Part shown: one piece after another, positions 26,946 through 34,806 of the stretch
Position numbering within the stretch: position 1 is the first letter of the stretch
Layout: the number at the start of each line of letters is the position of its first letter
From: Branchiibius cervicis
GTDB lineage: Bacteria; Actinomycetota; Actinomycetes; Actinomycetales; Dermatophilaceae
NCBI RefSeq assembly: GCF_042661605.1
Contig: NZ_JBHSWJ010000002.1
Coordinates: 3,224,001 to 3,288,000, forward strand
DNA: 64,000 nucleotides
Direction: 5' to 3'
Position numbers and translations under genes: made by a program
Notes under the pieces: model-generated
What the model was told of the DNA's origin: nothing
Databases searched by the model: none
The model's input: the letters and a program-made list of their open reading frames with translations, nothing else

Positions 26946-27971
26946 GTGAGATATCGGTTAAACCCCGGTTGCCGCCACGCCCAGCTGAGCGCTATTGCGG
27001 TTTTTGTGCTTGCCGCGAGTTGTGTGACGAGTGCACCCGCTAGTCGCGCCGACGGCCAGGTGGTCAGTATCGCTGGATTTGGGTCACAAATTCTCAGGTG
27101 TCCCGGTATGAGCCAATCGCTTACCGAGTACTTTCCTAAAGAATCGAGCACTGGTATTGCCGCTCGGATGCACATTCGTGACCCAAAACTAGCGAACTTG
27201 ATTAATTCTCACCAAATCAAGTGGGGTCGTTTTACCTGTGGCAGATCGACGATGCCGACGGGCCATAATCCGTTCACAATGCGGCCTAACATGGGCCCCG
27301 TGAGTGCAGGTTCCGATTCGCCGTACTGGTCAGGATACCAATACAACAGTGGGTCCGCTCCTTGGGGCGTGGAAGCAAACTGGAACCTCCCTCGTCTCGC
27401 TGGGCACGAAGGAACGACCAATGACTATCTCGCAGAATGGGTGGGAATGGGATCGGGAAATAATTCTTCTCAACCCCTCGTCCAGGCGGGCACCGAAACC
27501 GATGCTAACTGTACAACGTCTAGTTGATCGGCCTGGAAGCAAGTGAATTATACCTGGATTGAAGCATATCCCAATGCAAACTCAATATACGAGGGACCAG
27601 CTGTGGCCCCAGGGCAAAACGTATATGCTCAAGCTTCTATGCCGAGCGGACAGCCATCGTTCTTGATCTGCAACGAGAGCACTTCGTCCTGTGACAGTGG
27701 CGCCATCGCAGGAACGTCAACGAAACCTGAGCCATACCAGTATGAATGGATTGTTGAGCGGCCTGGTGTAGATTGCAGTTCCGTCACTTCTTGCAGTCAC
27801 TATGAAATCCCAAATTACAACTATATCGTCATGACAAGTGCGTATTGGGAATACAGCGTCTCCGGAATGGGCCAGATGAGTGACTCGCAGGTCCGATACT
27901 CCATGAACGGCTGGTCTCAGTGCACCGAAGGCTCAGTAACCTCTTTTACCTGTAGATGGGCCGCCGACTAA
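26946..27971 (+). pseudogene. Secreted glutamic-peptidase (G1/eqolisin)-like protein with in-frame TGA
   Basis: 342 codons with one internal TGA at 27525-27527 in an otherwise open frame. GTG 26946 follows GAGGAGG, and a signal peptide (LSAIAVFVLAASCVTSAPAS) follows. The segments WSGYQYNSG, EWVGMGSGNN, PLVQAGTE, then after the stop YTWIEAYPNANS and YEWIVERPG, align in order with the beta-sandwich core of G1 peptidases, including the EWIVE motif that carries the catalytic Glu as I recall. The catalytic Gln is not evident. Base composition is clearly AT-richer than the surroundings. It could be inactive, or the TGA could be an error. The stop overlaps the lipoprotein start. Confidence 0.6.
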
Positions 27972-28372
27972 TGGACCGCACGAGCATTACACCGTTCGGA
28001 AGGTTACTTGTGGGCTTCGTAGCGGCTTGCTCACTCGTGTGCTGCAGCAGTGGCGACTACAAGGAGGGCGGCACACAGAAACAGTGTGGGGTAACCATTT
28101 CTCAGGGCGGTGCTGGGCAGGTCGTTCCAGTCTTACTACGGTCGAAATCGAAAGATATTACGAAGGCACCACAGTACTATCAAATTGGGTCTAGTTGTTC
28201 CTCTGGCGGATCTATCACGCTGGATCCGTCGAGTTCCTTCCCAGGCTACGTCGTGGAAAAAGAAGACGCCAAGAATCGTGCTGTCATTGTAAGATTTTCA
28301 TATGTCTCTCGAGGTCCAGCGACAATTACCGTTCGGGTTGGAAGTCAACTCAATATCATTAAACTCACTTAG
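27971..28372 (+). CDS. Small lipoprotein of the AT-rich island
   Basis: 133 residues. ATG 27971 overlaps the preceding stop (TAATG). The signal LLVGFVAACSLVCC ends in a lipobox with Cys-Ser-Ser next, so a membrane-anchored lipoprotein is likely. The mature part (VTISQGGAGQVVPVLLRSKSKD ... GPATITVRVGSQ) reads as a small beta domain with three Cys. I recognise no family. Coupling with the G1-like gene suggests a functional pair such as peptidase and inhibitor or accessory factor, but that is inference. Confidence 0.7.
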   Translation: MDRTSITPFGRLLVGFVAACSLVCCSSGDYKEGGTQKQCGVTISQGGAGQVVPVLLRSKSKDITKAPQYYQIGSSCSSGGSITLDPSSSFPGYVVEKEDAKNRAVIVRFSYVSRGPATITVRVGSQLNIIKLT

Positions 28373-28421
28373 CCGGACCTGGGAGCCAAAGACACGGAGG
28401 AAGTCCGGGGCCAACTTCCTG

Positions 28422-28580
28422 CCCGGCCATGACCGCGGCCGAATACTGGTCGACGTCGCGGCGATACTCGCTGATGGGGGTAAGGCGATCGCGGGCATTG
28501 CCGGGTTGCGCCACCAGAGCCAGGTGCTTGGTCCGGTCGCCGCGCCGCCGACGGTATGGCGGACGTTGAAGCAGGACAGT
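28422..28580 (+). mobile_element. IS1380-type transposase fragment
   Basis: The segment HDRGRILVDVAAILADGG, then GLRHQSQVLGPVAAPPTVWRTL, matches the N-terminal region of IS1380-family transposases. Nothing of the catalytic core remains and the frame runs directly into a permease fragment. A 13-bp direct repeat (ACGTTGAAGCAGG at 28563 and 28584) sits at the junction. Confidence 0.75.
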
Positions 28581-28594
28581 CCTACGTTGAAGCA

Positions 28595-28749
28595 GGCCGG
28601 TGTGGCGCTGCTGGCCCGTTCGCAGATCGCCGTCACCGACGTGTTCCGGGCGCTGCTGGCGCAGGCACCGGCCGCCTGGTTGATCTTCGCGATCGCGACG
28701 GTGGCCTTCGACCGCCGGGACATCCCGCAATAGCCACCGCCGATTCTGA
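28595..28749 (+). pseudogene. Truncated second copy of the exporter permease 3' end
   Basis: It encodes GVALLARSQIAVTDVFRALL and AWLIFAIATVAFDRRDIPQ, as in the end of the permease at 26742, with 73 codons deleted between two GCGATCGC-like sites. It includes the same stop codon and the bases after it. It marks the right edge of the AT-rich island and has no start of its own. Confidence 0.85.
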
Positions 28750-28816
28750 GGTCATCGACCCTGTTGAGTGCCGAAGGTCGTGAATTTTCCGCAGACCGCG
28801 CGATGTCCTCAGAATC
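28742..28816. repeat. Inverted repeat at the end of coxG
   Basis: GATTCTGAGG (28742-28751) and CCTCAGAATC (28807-28816) are perfect 10-bp arms around a 55-base loop. The arms resemble those of the element at 59260. The loop is long for a terminator. Confidence 0.45.
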
Positions 28817-29630
28817 AGTGGCGCTTGATCAACCAGACGATCGCGGCCAAGATGCCGCCGGCACCGGCCAGTTGCTTCCAGTAGTTCTTCAGCAGCACCG
28901 GCAGCACAGCGGTCCCGACATCGATCGCATCATCGGCCTCAGCGGCCGCCGGGCGGGGCGTGCCGGCGCGACGAGCGGGGGATGGCGAACTGGTCGGGAA
29001 ACCGGCCCGGCCGTTGCTCGATGCAGCCGGGATCGGGGACGGCGCGACCTCCGGGGCGCTGGATCCGGCCTCATCGGCACCGGACTCCGGCTGGCTGACC
29101 GACACCGGCTCGGCTTCGGCAGTCACGGCTGACTCGGCCCCGGCAGATGCGGCCGACTCCGCGTCGGTAGTCGCGCCCGGCTCCGCCTCGGCCGACAACC
29201 GCTGCTCCAAGCAGGCGACGAACTGTCCCAGCAACTTGTCCGACACGTCCTGCATGACCCCGCGACCGAACTGCGCCGGTTTACCGGTGATCGCCAGGTC
29301 GGTGATCACCTCGACATCGGTCGCCTCCCCGGCGGGTGTCATGGACAGCGTGACCTTGGCACCCGCCGTACCGTTGCCCCGTTTGTCCTTGCCCTTGGCG
29401 TCCACGACGAACCGGTGTGCGGCGTCGTCCTTCTCCATGAATGTCCCGGATCCGTTGTACACCAGAGCAATCGGACCGAGCTTGACCTTGACCGAGCCTG
29501 CGAACGAGTCACCGTCGGCCGAGGTCACAGTGGCTCCGGGGAAGCACTCGGCGACCGAGGCGATGTCCTGGAAGTACGCCCAGGTCTGATCGATCCCGGT
29601 CGGGACGGTGAACCGGTGCGTGAGGTCCAT
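28815..29630 (-). CDS. coxG: CoxG-like SRPBCC protein, membrane-anchored
   Basis: 271 residues. The N-terminal 145 residues are a CoxG/SRPBCC domain (MDLTHRFTVPTGIDQTWAYF, SVAECFPGATV, LGPIALVYNGSGTF, ITGKPAQFGRGVMQDVSDKLL). A Glu/Ala/Ser-rich linker leads to a C-terminal membrane helix (GAGGILAAIVWLI) and a KRH tail. In aerobic CO dehydrogenase loci CoxG helps recruit the enzyme to the membrane or supply quinone. Its ATG overlaps the coxM stop (ATGA); it is the last gene of the SLMG operon. Confidence 0.88.
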   Translation of the reverse strand: MDLTHRFTVPTGIDQTWAYFQDIASVAECFPGATVTSADGDSFAGSVKVKLGPIALVYNGSGTFMEKDDAAHRFVVDAKGKDKRGNGTAGAKVTLSMTPAGEATDVEVITDLAITGKPAQFGRGVMQDVSDKLLGQFVACLEQRLSAEAEPGATTDAESAASAGAESAVTAEAEPVSVSQPESGADEAGSSAPEVAPSPIPAASSNGRAGFPTSSPSPARRAGTPRPAAAEADDAIDVGTAVLPVLLKNYWKQLAGAGGILAAIVWLIKRH

Positions 29631-30483
29631 CAGACTCCTGCCGCGGCCAGGACGGCCCGTCGGGTCAGCACCGTGGCCAGGTGCCGGCGGTAGTCGGCGT
29701 CACCGTTCAGATCACTGGGCGGATTCGTACCCTCGATGGCACGCTCGGCCGCCGCGCGGACACCGTCCTCGGTGGCTTGCGCACCCACCAGGGCCTCCTC
29801 GACGCCGCGGGCGCGGATCGGGGTCGATCCCATGTTGGTCAGTCCCACGCGAGCCTCGGCGACCGTGCCGCCGTCGACCCGCACTGCAGCGGCGACGGCC
29901 ACGATCGGCCACTGATGGGCCACCCGGACGAACTTCTCGTAATGCGCACCCCACCCGGTGTGCTTCGGGATCCGCACCTGCGTGAGGATCTCGTCATCAC
30001 CAATCGCGGTTTCGAACAGGTCGACGAAGAAGTCATCTGCCTCGACCGTGCGCGTACCGCCAGGGCCCTGGATCACGAACTGACCGCCCAGCGCCGTGAC
30101 CGGCGCACCCAGGTCACCGGCCGGGTCGGCGTGCGCGAGCGCCCCGCCGAAGGTGCCGCGGTGGCGGACCTGCGCATCGGCCAGGTGCTCGACCGCCTTG
30201 CTGATCAAGGCCGCGTGCTGGGCCACCAACGGATCGCTGCCGACCACCGAGTGCGGCGTCATGGCGCCGATCACGATGGCGTCACCGTCCTCGCGGACAC
30301 CCCGCAGCGAGTCGATCCGGCCCAGGTCGATGATCATCTCCGGTGCGTTGAGCCGCATCCGAAGCACCGGAAGCAGGCTCTGCCCCCGGCGATCAGTTTG
30401 GCGTCGTCACCGTGCTCGGCCAGGGCCGCCAGGGCGTCCTCGACCGACGTCGGTGCCAGGTAGTCGAACGGTGCCGGGATCAT
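29630..30483 (-). CDS. coxM: FAD-binding medium subunit, CoxM-like (one frameshift)
   Basis: 284 residues after joining. ATG 30483 gives MIPAPFDYLAPTSVEDALAAL and then AKLIAGG; the frame is lost at the C run 30383-30387 and resumes as QSLLPVLRMRLNAPE once one base is added. The restored AGGQSLLP loop and RGTFGGALAHADPAGD are the FAD-binding motifs of the medium subunit of molybdenum hydroxylases. It passes electrons from the Fe-S subunit. Overlap with the coxL stop (ATGA) shows coupling. Confidence 0.9.
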
Positions 30484-32975
30484 GCGCCCGCTCCTTCCGT
30501 GCTGCTCTGACCGGGTACTTCCTGGTTACCGGCAGCGCCGTCCCCCTCGAAGTGCGGCATCGCCGCACCCTCCGTGGCGTGGGCGCCGCCGCCGTTCTGG
30601 ATCGCCTTCCAGACCCGCTCGGGAGTGCACGGCATCTGGATGTCCGTGACGCCGTACGGGCGGAGGGCATCGACCACGGCGTTGACCACGGCGGGGGTCG
30701 AGGCGATCGTGCCGGCCTCGCCAACTCCCTTGACTCCCAGGGTTACTGACGTCGCGGGGGACACCGTGTGATCGATATCGAAGCTGATCGTGTCAGCGGC
30801 CGTCGGCAGCAGGTAGTCGACGAACGAACCGGACACCAACGTGCCCGAGTCGTCATAGACCGCCTCCTCCCAGAGTGCCTGGGCGATGCCCTGCACCAGG
30901 CCGCCGTGGATCTGACCGGCGACGATGAGCGGGTTGATGATGTTGCCGACGTCGTCGACGCACACGTACTTGCGCATCTTCAAGGCCCCGGTCTCCGTGT
31001 CGATCTCCATCGCGCACAGATGGGTGCCGTGCGGGAAGGAGAAGTTCGTCGGGTCGAACGTTGCGTCGGAGTCCAGGCTCGGCTCCATCCCGTCGGGCAG
31101 GTTGTGCGCGGCGAAGACCGCGCCGGCCACTTCCCCGATCGCCAGGCCCTGGTCGGTGCCGCGGACCGAGAACCGCCCGCTGTCGAACTCGATGTCGTCG
31201 ACGGACGCCTCGAGCAGATGCGCCGCAACGGGTTTCGCCTTCTCGATCACCTTGTCGGCGGCCCGCACGAGTGCCTCACCACCCACCGCCAGCGAGCGCG
31301 ACCCGTAGGTGTCCAGACCCTTGTGCGCGACGGCGGTGTCACCGTGCAGGATCTCGACGTCCTCGAACGCCACGCCGAGGCGGTCGGCGACGATCTGGCT
31401 GAACGCCGTCTCGTGACCCTGACCGTGGGCCGATGCGCCGGTCGTCACTTCGACCTTGCCGGTGGCCAGCATCCGCACCGAGGCGTACTCCCAGCCGCCG
31501 GCGCCGTAGTCCAGGCTACCGAGCACCCGGGAGGGAGCCAGCCCGCACATCTCCGTGAACGTCGAGATCCCGATGCCGAGTTGCACCCGGTCGCCCCGGT
31601 CGCGACGCTCCTTCTGCTCGGCGCGCAGGGCGTCGTACTCGAACATCTCGGTCGCCTTGGCGGTCGCAGCTTCGTAGTTGCCAGAGTCGTATTCGAGCCC
31701 GGCCACGGTCGTGAACGGGAACTCCTCGTGCTTGATCCAGTTCTTCTCGCGGACCTCCAACGGATCGACGCCCAGCTCCGCCGCGAGTTCGTCCATCATG
31801 CGCTCGATGCCGAAGGTCGCCTCCGGGCGGCCGGCACCGCGGTACGCATCGGTCCAGGTCTTGTTGGTCAGGACCGTCTGGCAGGCGAAGTGGTAGGCGG
31901 GGAATTTGTAGATCGCGTTGAACATGAAGGCACCGAGAACGGGTACGCCGCCCCCGACCAGTGCCACGTAGGCGCCCAGATCGGCCAGCAGCTCCACCTT
32001 GAGCCCGGTGACGGTGCCGTCCTTCGTCGCCGACAGGGTCAGCTTCTGCCATTGGTCGCGTCCGTGGTGCGCGCTGATCAGCGACTCCGAGCGAGTCTCG
32101 GTGTACTTGATCGGCTTGCCGAGCCGCCGCGCGACCGCCCAGGTGATCCACTCCTCCGGCGTGGCCTGTAGCTTGCCGCCGAATCCGCCGCCCACGTCGG
32201 GGGCGATGACCCGGATCTTGGATTCGGGTACGCCGGTCGTGGCCGCGAGCGCAAACCGCAGGATGTGCGGGATCTGGGTGGCCGACCACATGGTCAGTTG
32301 CTCACCGGTCGGGTCCACGACGACCGAGCGCGGCTCCATGAACGCGGGGATCAGCCGCTGCTGGCGGAACTCGCGTTCGATGACGACGCCGTCGGAACGG
32401 GCCTTGCTGATGGCGTCCTCGACGTCGCCGCCGGTCCCCGCCTCCGCAGAATCGAAGACCCACAAGGCGGACTTGTTGGTCCCGAGATCGGGGTGCGCCA
32501 GCGCGGTGTCGGCGGCGGCTTCCTTCAGATCCAGTGCCGCCGGCAACTCCTCGTACTCGACGTCGACCAATTCGGCGGCATCCCGGGCCTCGGCAGCGCT
32601 GCGGGCCACCACCACGGCGACGATCTCGCCGGCGAACGCGACCCGGTCGGCCGGCATCGGCGAATGATTCGGCGTCTTCTGGTCGGGCGTGATCGGCCAG
32701 GCGTTGATGCAGACTCCCAGTTCCTCACCGAAGTCCTTGCCGGTCAGCACTGCGACCACGTTCGGCGCTTCGGCGGCGGCCGAGGTGTCGATGCTGGTGA
32801 TCGTGGCGTGCGCGAAGGGGCTGCGCACCATCGCCAGGTGCAGCATCCCGGGCAGGACCAGGTTGTCGGTCCACCGGGTGCGCCCGGTGATCAGCCGCTG
32901 GTCCTCCTTGCGGCGGCGCTCCTTGCCGATCTCGCGATCGACGGCCTCGGCGGGCCGCTCGTCGACGGCGGTCAT
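30480..32975 (-). CDS. coxL: Molybdenum hydroxylase large subunit, form II CO-dehydrogenase type
   Basis: 831 residues. It would hold the Mo-cofactor (MCD type) active site. PDVGGGFGGK is the cofactor loop. The active-site loop reads AYRGAGR (residues 377-383, bases 31827-31847), the form II signature; form I enzymes proven to oxidise CO carry AYXCSFR. The catalytic Glu is in KGVGEAGTIASTP near the C-terminus. The substrate may thus be something other than CO, such as a purine or aldehyde. It starts at ATG 32975, overlapping the coxS stop. Confidence 0.92.
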   Translation of the reverse strand: MTAVDERPAEAVDREIGKERRRKEDQRLITGRTRWTDNLVLPGMLHLAMVRSPFAHATITSIDTSAAAEAPNVVAVLTGKDFGEELGVCINAWPITPDQKTPNHSPMPADRVAFAGEIVAVVVARSAAEARDAAELVDVEYEELPAALDLKEAAADTALAHPDLGTNKSALWVFDSAEAGTGGDVEDAISKARSDGVVIEREFRQQRLIPAFMEPRSVVVDPTGEQLTMWSATQIPHILRFALAATTGVPESKIRVIAPDVGGGFGGKLQATPEEWITWAVARRLGKPIKYTETRSESLISAHHGRDQWQKLTLSATKDGTVTGLKVELLADLGAYVALVGGGVPVLGAFMFNAIYKFPAYHFACQTVLTNKTWTDAYRGAGRPEATFGIERMMDELAAELGVDPLEVREKNWIKHEEFPFTTVAGLEYDSGNYEAATAKATEMFEYDALRAEQKERRDRGDRVQLGIGISTFTEMCGLAPSRVLGSLDYGAGGWEYASVRMLATGKVEVTTGASAHGQGHETAFSQIVADRLGVAFEDVEILHGDTAVAHKGLDTYGSRSLAVGGEALVRAADKVIEKAKPVAAHLLEASVDDIEFDSGRFSVRGTDQGLAIGEVAGAVFAAHNLPDGMEPSLDSDATFDPTNFSFPHGTHLCAMEIDTETGALKMRKYVCVDDVGNIINPLIVAGQIHGGLVQGIAQALWEEAVYDDSGTLVSGSFVDYLLPTAADTISFDIDHTVSPATSVTLGVKGVGEAGTIASTPAVVNAVVDALRPYGVTDIQMPCTPERVWKAIQNGGGAHATEGAAMPHFEGDGAAGNQEVPGQSSTEGAGA

Positions 32976-33436
32976 GACTGCGCCCCCGCCGCCGTCTTCA
33001 CCGCTCGCACGATGTTGTGATAGCCGGTGCACCGGCACAGGTTTCCCTCCAGACCCAGGCGGATCTCCTCCTCGGTGGGATCTGGATTCTCCTGCAGCAG
33101 AGCAACGCTCTGCATGATCATGCCCGGCGTGCAGTAGCCGCACTGCAGACCGTGGCACTCCCGGAACGCCTCCTGCACCGGGTGGAGCTGACCGTCCTTG
33201 GCCAGTCCCTCGATGGTCGTGACCTCACCGCCGTCGGCCTGCACCGCGAGGACGTTGCACGACTTCACACTGGTGCCGTTCAGATGGACCGTGCAGGCAC
33301 CGCAGTTGCTGGTGTCGCAACCGATCACCGTGCCGGTCTTGCCGAGTTTCTCGCGCAGGTAGTGCACGAGAAGCGTGCGAGGTTCGACATCGTCGGAAAC
33401 CTTGGCTCCGTCGACGGTCAGACTGATCCGAGTCAT
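32972..33436 (-). CDS. coxS: [2Fe-2S] small subunit, CoxS-like
   Basis: 154 residues. The N-terminal plant-type cluster ligands are in GCDTSNCGACTVHLNG plus a later Cys in KSCNVLAV. The C-terminal cluster is in QCGYCTPGMIM and CRCTGYHNIV. This is the electron-transfer subunit of xanthine oxidase-family hydroxylases. It is the first structural gene of the operon, with an AGGGAGAG ribosome binding site. The order SLM differs from the MSL order of classical cox operons. Confidence 0.93.
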   Translation of the reverse strand: MTRISLTVDGAKVSDDVEPRTLLVHYLREKLGKTGTVIGCDTSNCGACTVHLNGTSVKSCNVLAVQADGGEVTTIEGLAKDGQLHPVQEAFRECHGLQCGYCTPGMIMQSVALLQENPDPTEEEIRLGLEGNLCRCTGYHNIVRAVKTAAGAQS

Positions 33437-33456
33437 GACTCTCCCTGAGATCCGTT

Positions 33457-33475
33457 TGTGATGTGGATCACGCTA
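33457..33475 (-). promoter_or_regulatory. coxS promoter: -10 box overlapped by a CRP/GlxR-like site
   Basis: TAGCGT on the minus strand (33470-33475) is the -10 box. TGTGA-N6-TCACG (33457-33472, plus-strand reading) overlaps its downstream end and the predicted start point. Nine of the ten half-site bases match the TGTGA-N6-TCACA consensus. Binding there would most simply repress. Confidence 0.6.
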
Positions 33476-33513
33476 GGTCGGACCCGGTTGGTGCCCGGTT
33501 GGGAAGGGTCACC

Positions 33514-34746
33514 TCAGCGCCGGGCAGCCGCCAGTCGCCCCTTGAGCAGCGGTACGGCGGGGTGCGAGTCGGCCAGCCGCGCGAGGCAGACCTCGAAGAC
33601 CTGGGTGTCGTACGGCGCGCGTTCGCCGTAGCGCAACACGGTGTCCGGATCGGGGTTGGCCAGGAGCGCCTCACGTACGGCGACCGCGACCAGTTCGCCC
33701 AGCTCGGCCAGCGCCGGGGAGTTGGTCCCCGGGAGCAGGTCACCGCCGTACGCCTCGACGGCGGCCGCGACCCGGCCGCGGCGCAGCAACCCCAGCACCA
33801 GTTCCACGTCGGTCGTGATGGGAGTGGTCAGCCGGTAGGGCCGCGAGGCCAGTTGACCGCCGAGGGAGGACCGAAGGTGCGACACCTCCGCCTTGAGGGT
33901 TGAGGTGGTCACGGCCGCATCGCCGTACACCGCGGCGTGCAGTTGGTCCAGCGACAGGCCCTCGGGATGGACCGCGAGCAGCGCCAGGATCTCGGTCTGG
34001 CGCCGGTTGAGCAGCAGCCGCTGGCCGTCCAACCACGTCTCCGCGGTGCCCAGCAGGTGCATCACCAGGCCCGGTTCGTCCGGTTCGTCGCCCAGGTCGA
34101 GCACCGGGTGCTGGCGCGACAGGGGCATCGCCGATTCGATCAACCGGGCCATCATCCGGGCGGTCGCCAGACCGATCGGGTGCGAACGGTCCCAGGTGGT
34201 CGACAGATCGATAACCCCCAGTTGCTGACCGGTCGCGGGGTCGTGCACCGGGGCCGCCCAGCAGACCCAGTTGTGCACCATCGACGCGTAGTGCTCGGCG
34301 CTGAAGACCATGGCCGGCTCGGATAGCCGGTTGGCCAGGTCCAGCGCGTTGGTGCCCGCCGACTCATCGTCCCAGCGGCCGCCGGCCACGAAGTTCACCG
34401 ACTCGGCCTTGCGTCGCATGACCCGTCCGCCGTAGGTCCACAACACGCGGGTCTGCGGGTCGGTCACCGCGATGACCAGGTCGCCGTCCTCCGCGGTGCG
34501 GCGCAGCTCGGCCTCGATCCGCTCGACCGCCGTCTGCAGGGGTGAACCCTGCCAGTACGCCGCGGTCTCGGCTTCGTCGTCGAGCGGCGCCTCCCGCACG
34601 TCCGGAGTGATCGACGCCGCCGAACGGGCCCAGCTGTCAAGGATTTCCGGTCGCACGGACGGTGGCGAATGATCGCTCTCACCCACGAAGGCCGTCCACT
34701 CGCGAACGGCCTGTAGCCGGCGCGTCTGCAACTCGGTCCGCGGCAT
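33514..34746 (-). CDS. AcoR-like GAF transcriptional regulator with winged-helix C-terminus
   Basis: 410 residues. The N-terminus has the RPEILDSWARSA motif of AcoR-type activators, then a GAF region (about 75-215: DLVIAVTDPQTRVLW, WDDESAGTNA, VCWAAPVHDPATGQQLGVIDLS). Instead of an AAA+ and Fis domain, the C-terminus (from about 240) is a winged helix (LNRRQTEILALLAVHPEGLSLDQLH) followed by a helical tail. It is likely a ligand-sensing regulator of the adjacent hydroxylase operon, transcribed separately from its own promoter. Confidence 0.8.
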   Translation of the reverse strand: MPRTELQTRRLQAVREWTAFVGESDHSPPSVRPEILDSWARSAASITPDVREAPLDDEAETAAYWQGSPLQTAVERIEAELRRTAEDGDLVIAVTDPQTRVLWTYGGRVMRRKAESVNFVAGGRWDDESAGTNALDLANRLSEPAMVFSAEHYASMVHNWVCWAAPVHDPATGQQLGVIDLSTTWDRSHPIGLATARMMARLIESAMPLSRQHPVLDLGDEPDEPGLVMHLLGTAETWLDGQRLLLNRRQTEILALLAVHPEGLSLDQLHAAVYGDAAVTTSTLKAEVSHLRSSLGGQLASRPYRLTTPITTDVELVLGLLRRGRVAAAVEAYGGDLLPGTNSPALAELGELVAVAVREALLANPDPDTVLRYGERAPYDTQVFEVCLARLADSHPAVPLLKGRLAAARR

Positions 34747-34773
34747 TGGATTCCCTGGCTCTCGGAGATGCTC

Positions 34774-34806
34774 ACGCTAACACCGCGGGCCGTGACACAT
34801 CTCACA
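34774..34806 (-). promoter_or_regulatory. Promoter of the GAF regulator with CRP/GlxR-like site
   Basis: TAGCGT on the minus strand (34774-34779) is the -10 box. TGTGA-N6-TCACG, read on the minus strand, lies at 34791-34806, about where a -35 box would be, and overlaps the xdhC 3' end. It has the same half-sites as the coxS site. Confidence 0.6.

Noticed and set aside
27525..27527. TGA as a selenocysteine codon
   Set aside because: No stem-loop typical of a bacterial SECIS element is apparent just after it, and the G1 fold does not use selenocysteine. Mutation or read error is simpler.
31827..31847. CoxL as a proven CO dehydrogenase
   Set aside because: The active-site loop is AYRGAGR, the form II type, not AYXCSFR, so CO as substrate cannot be claimed.
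30768..32171. 467-codon plus-strand frame opposite coxL
   Set aside because: It is the complement of a well conserved hydroxylase subunit and has no ribosome binding site or domain.
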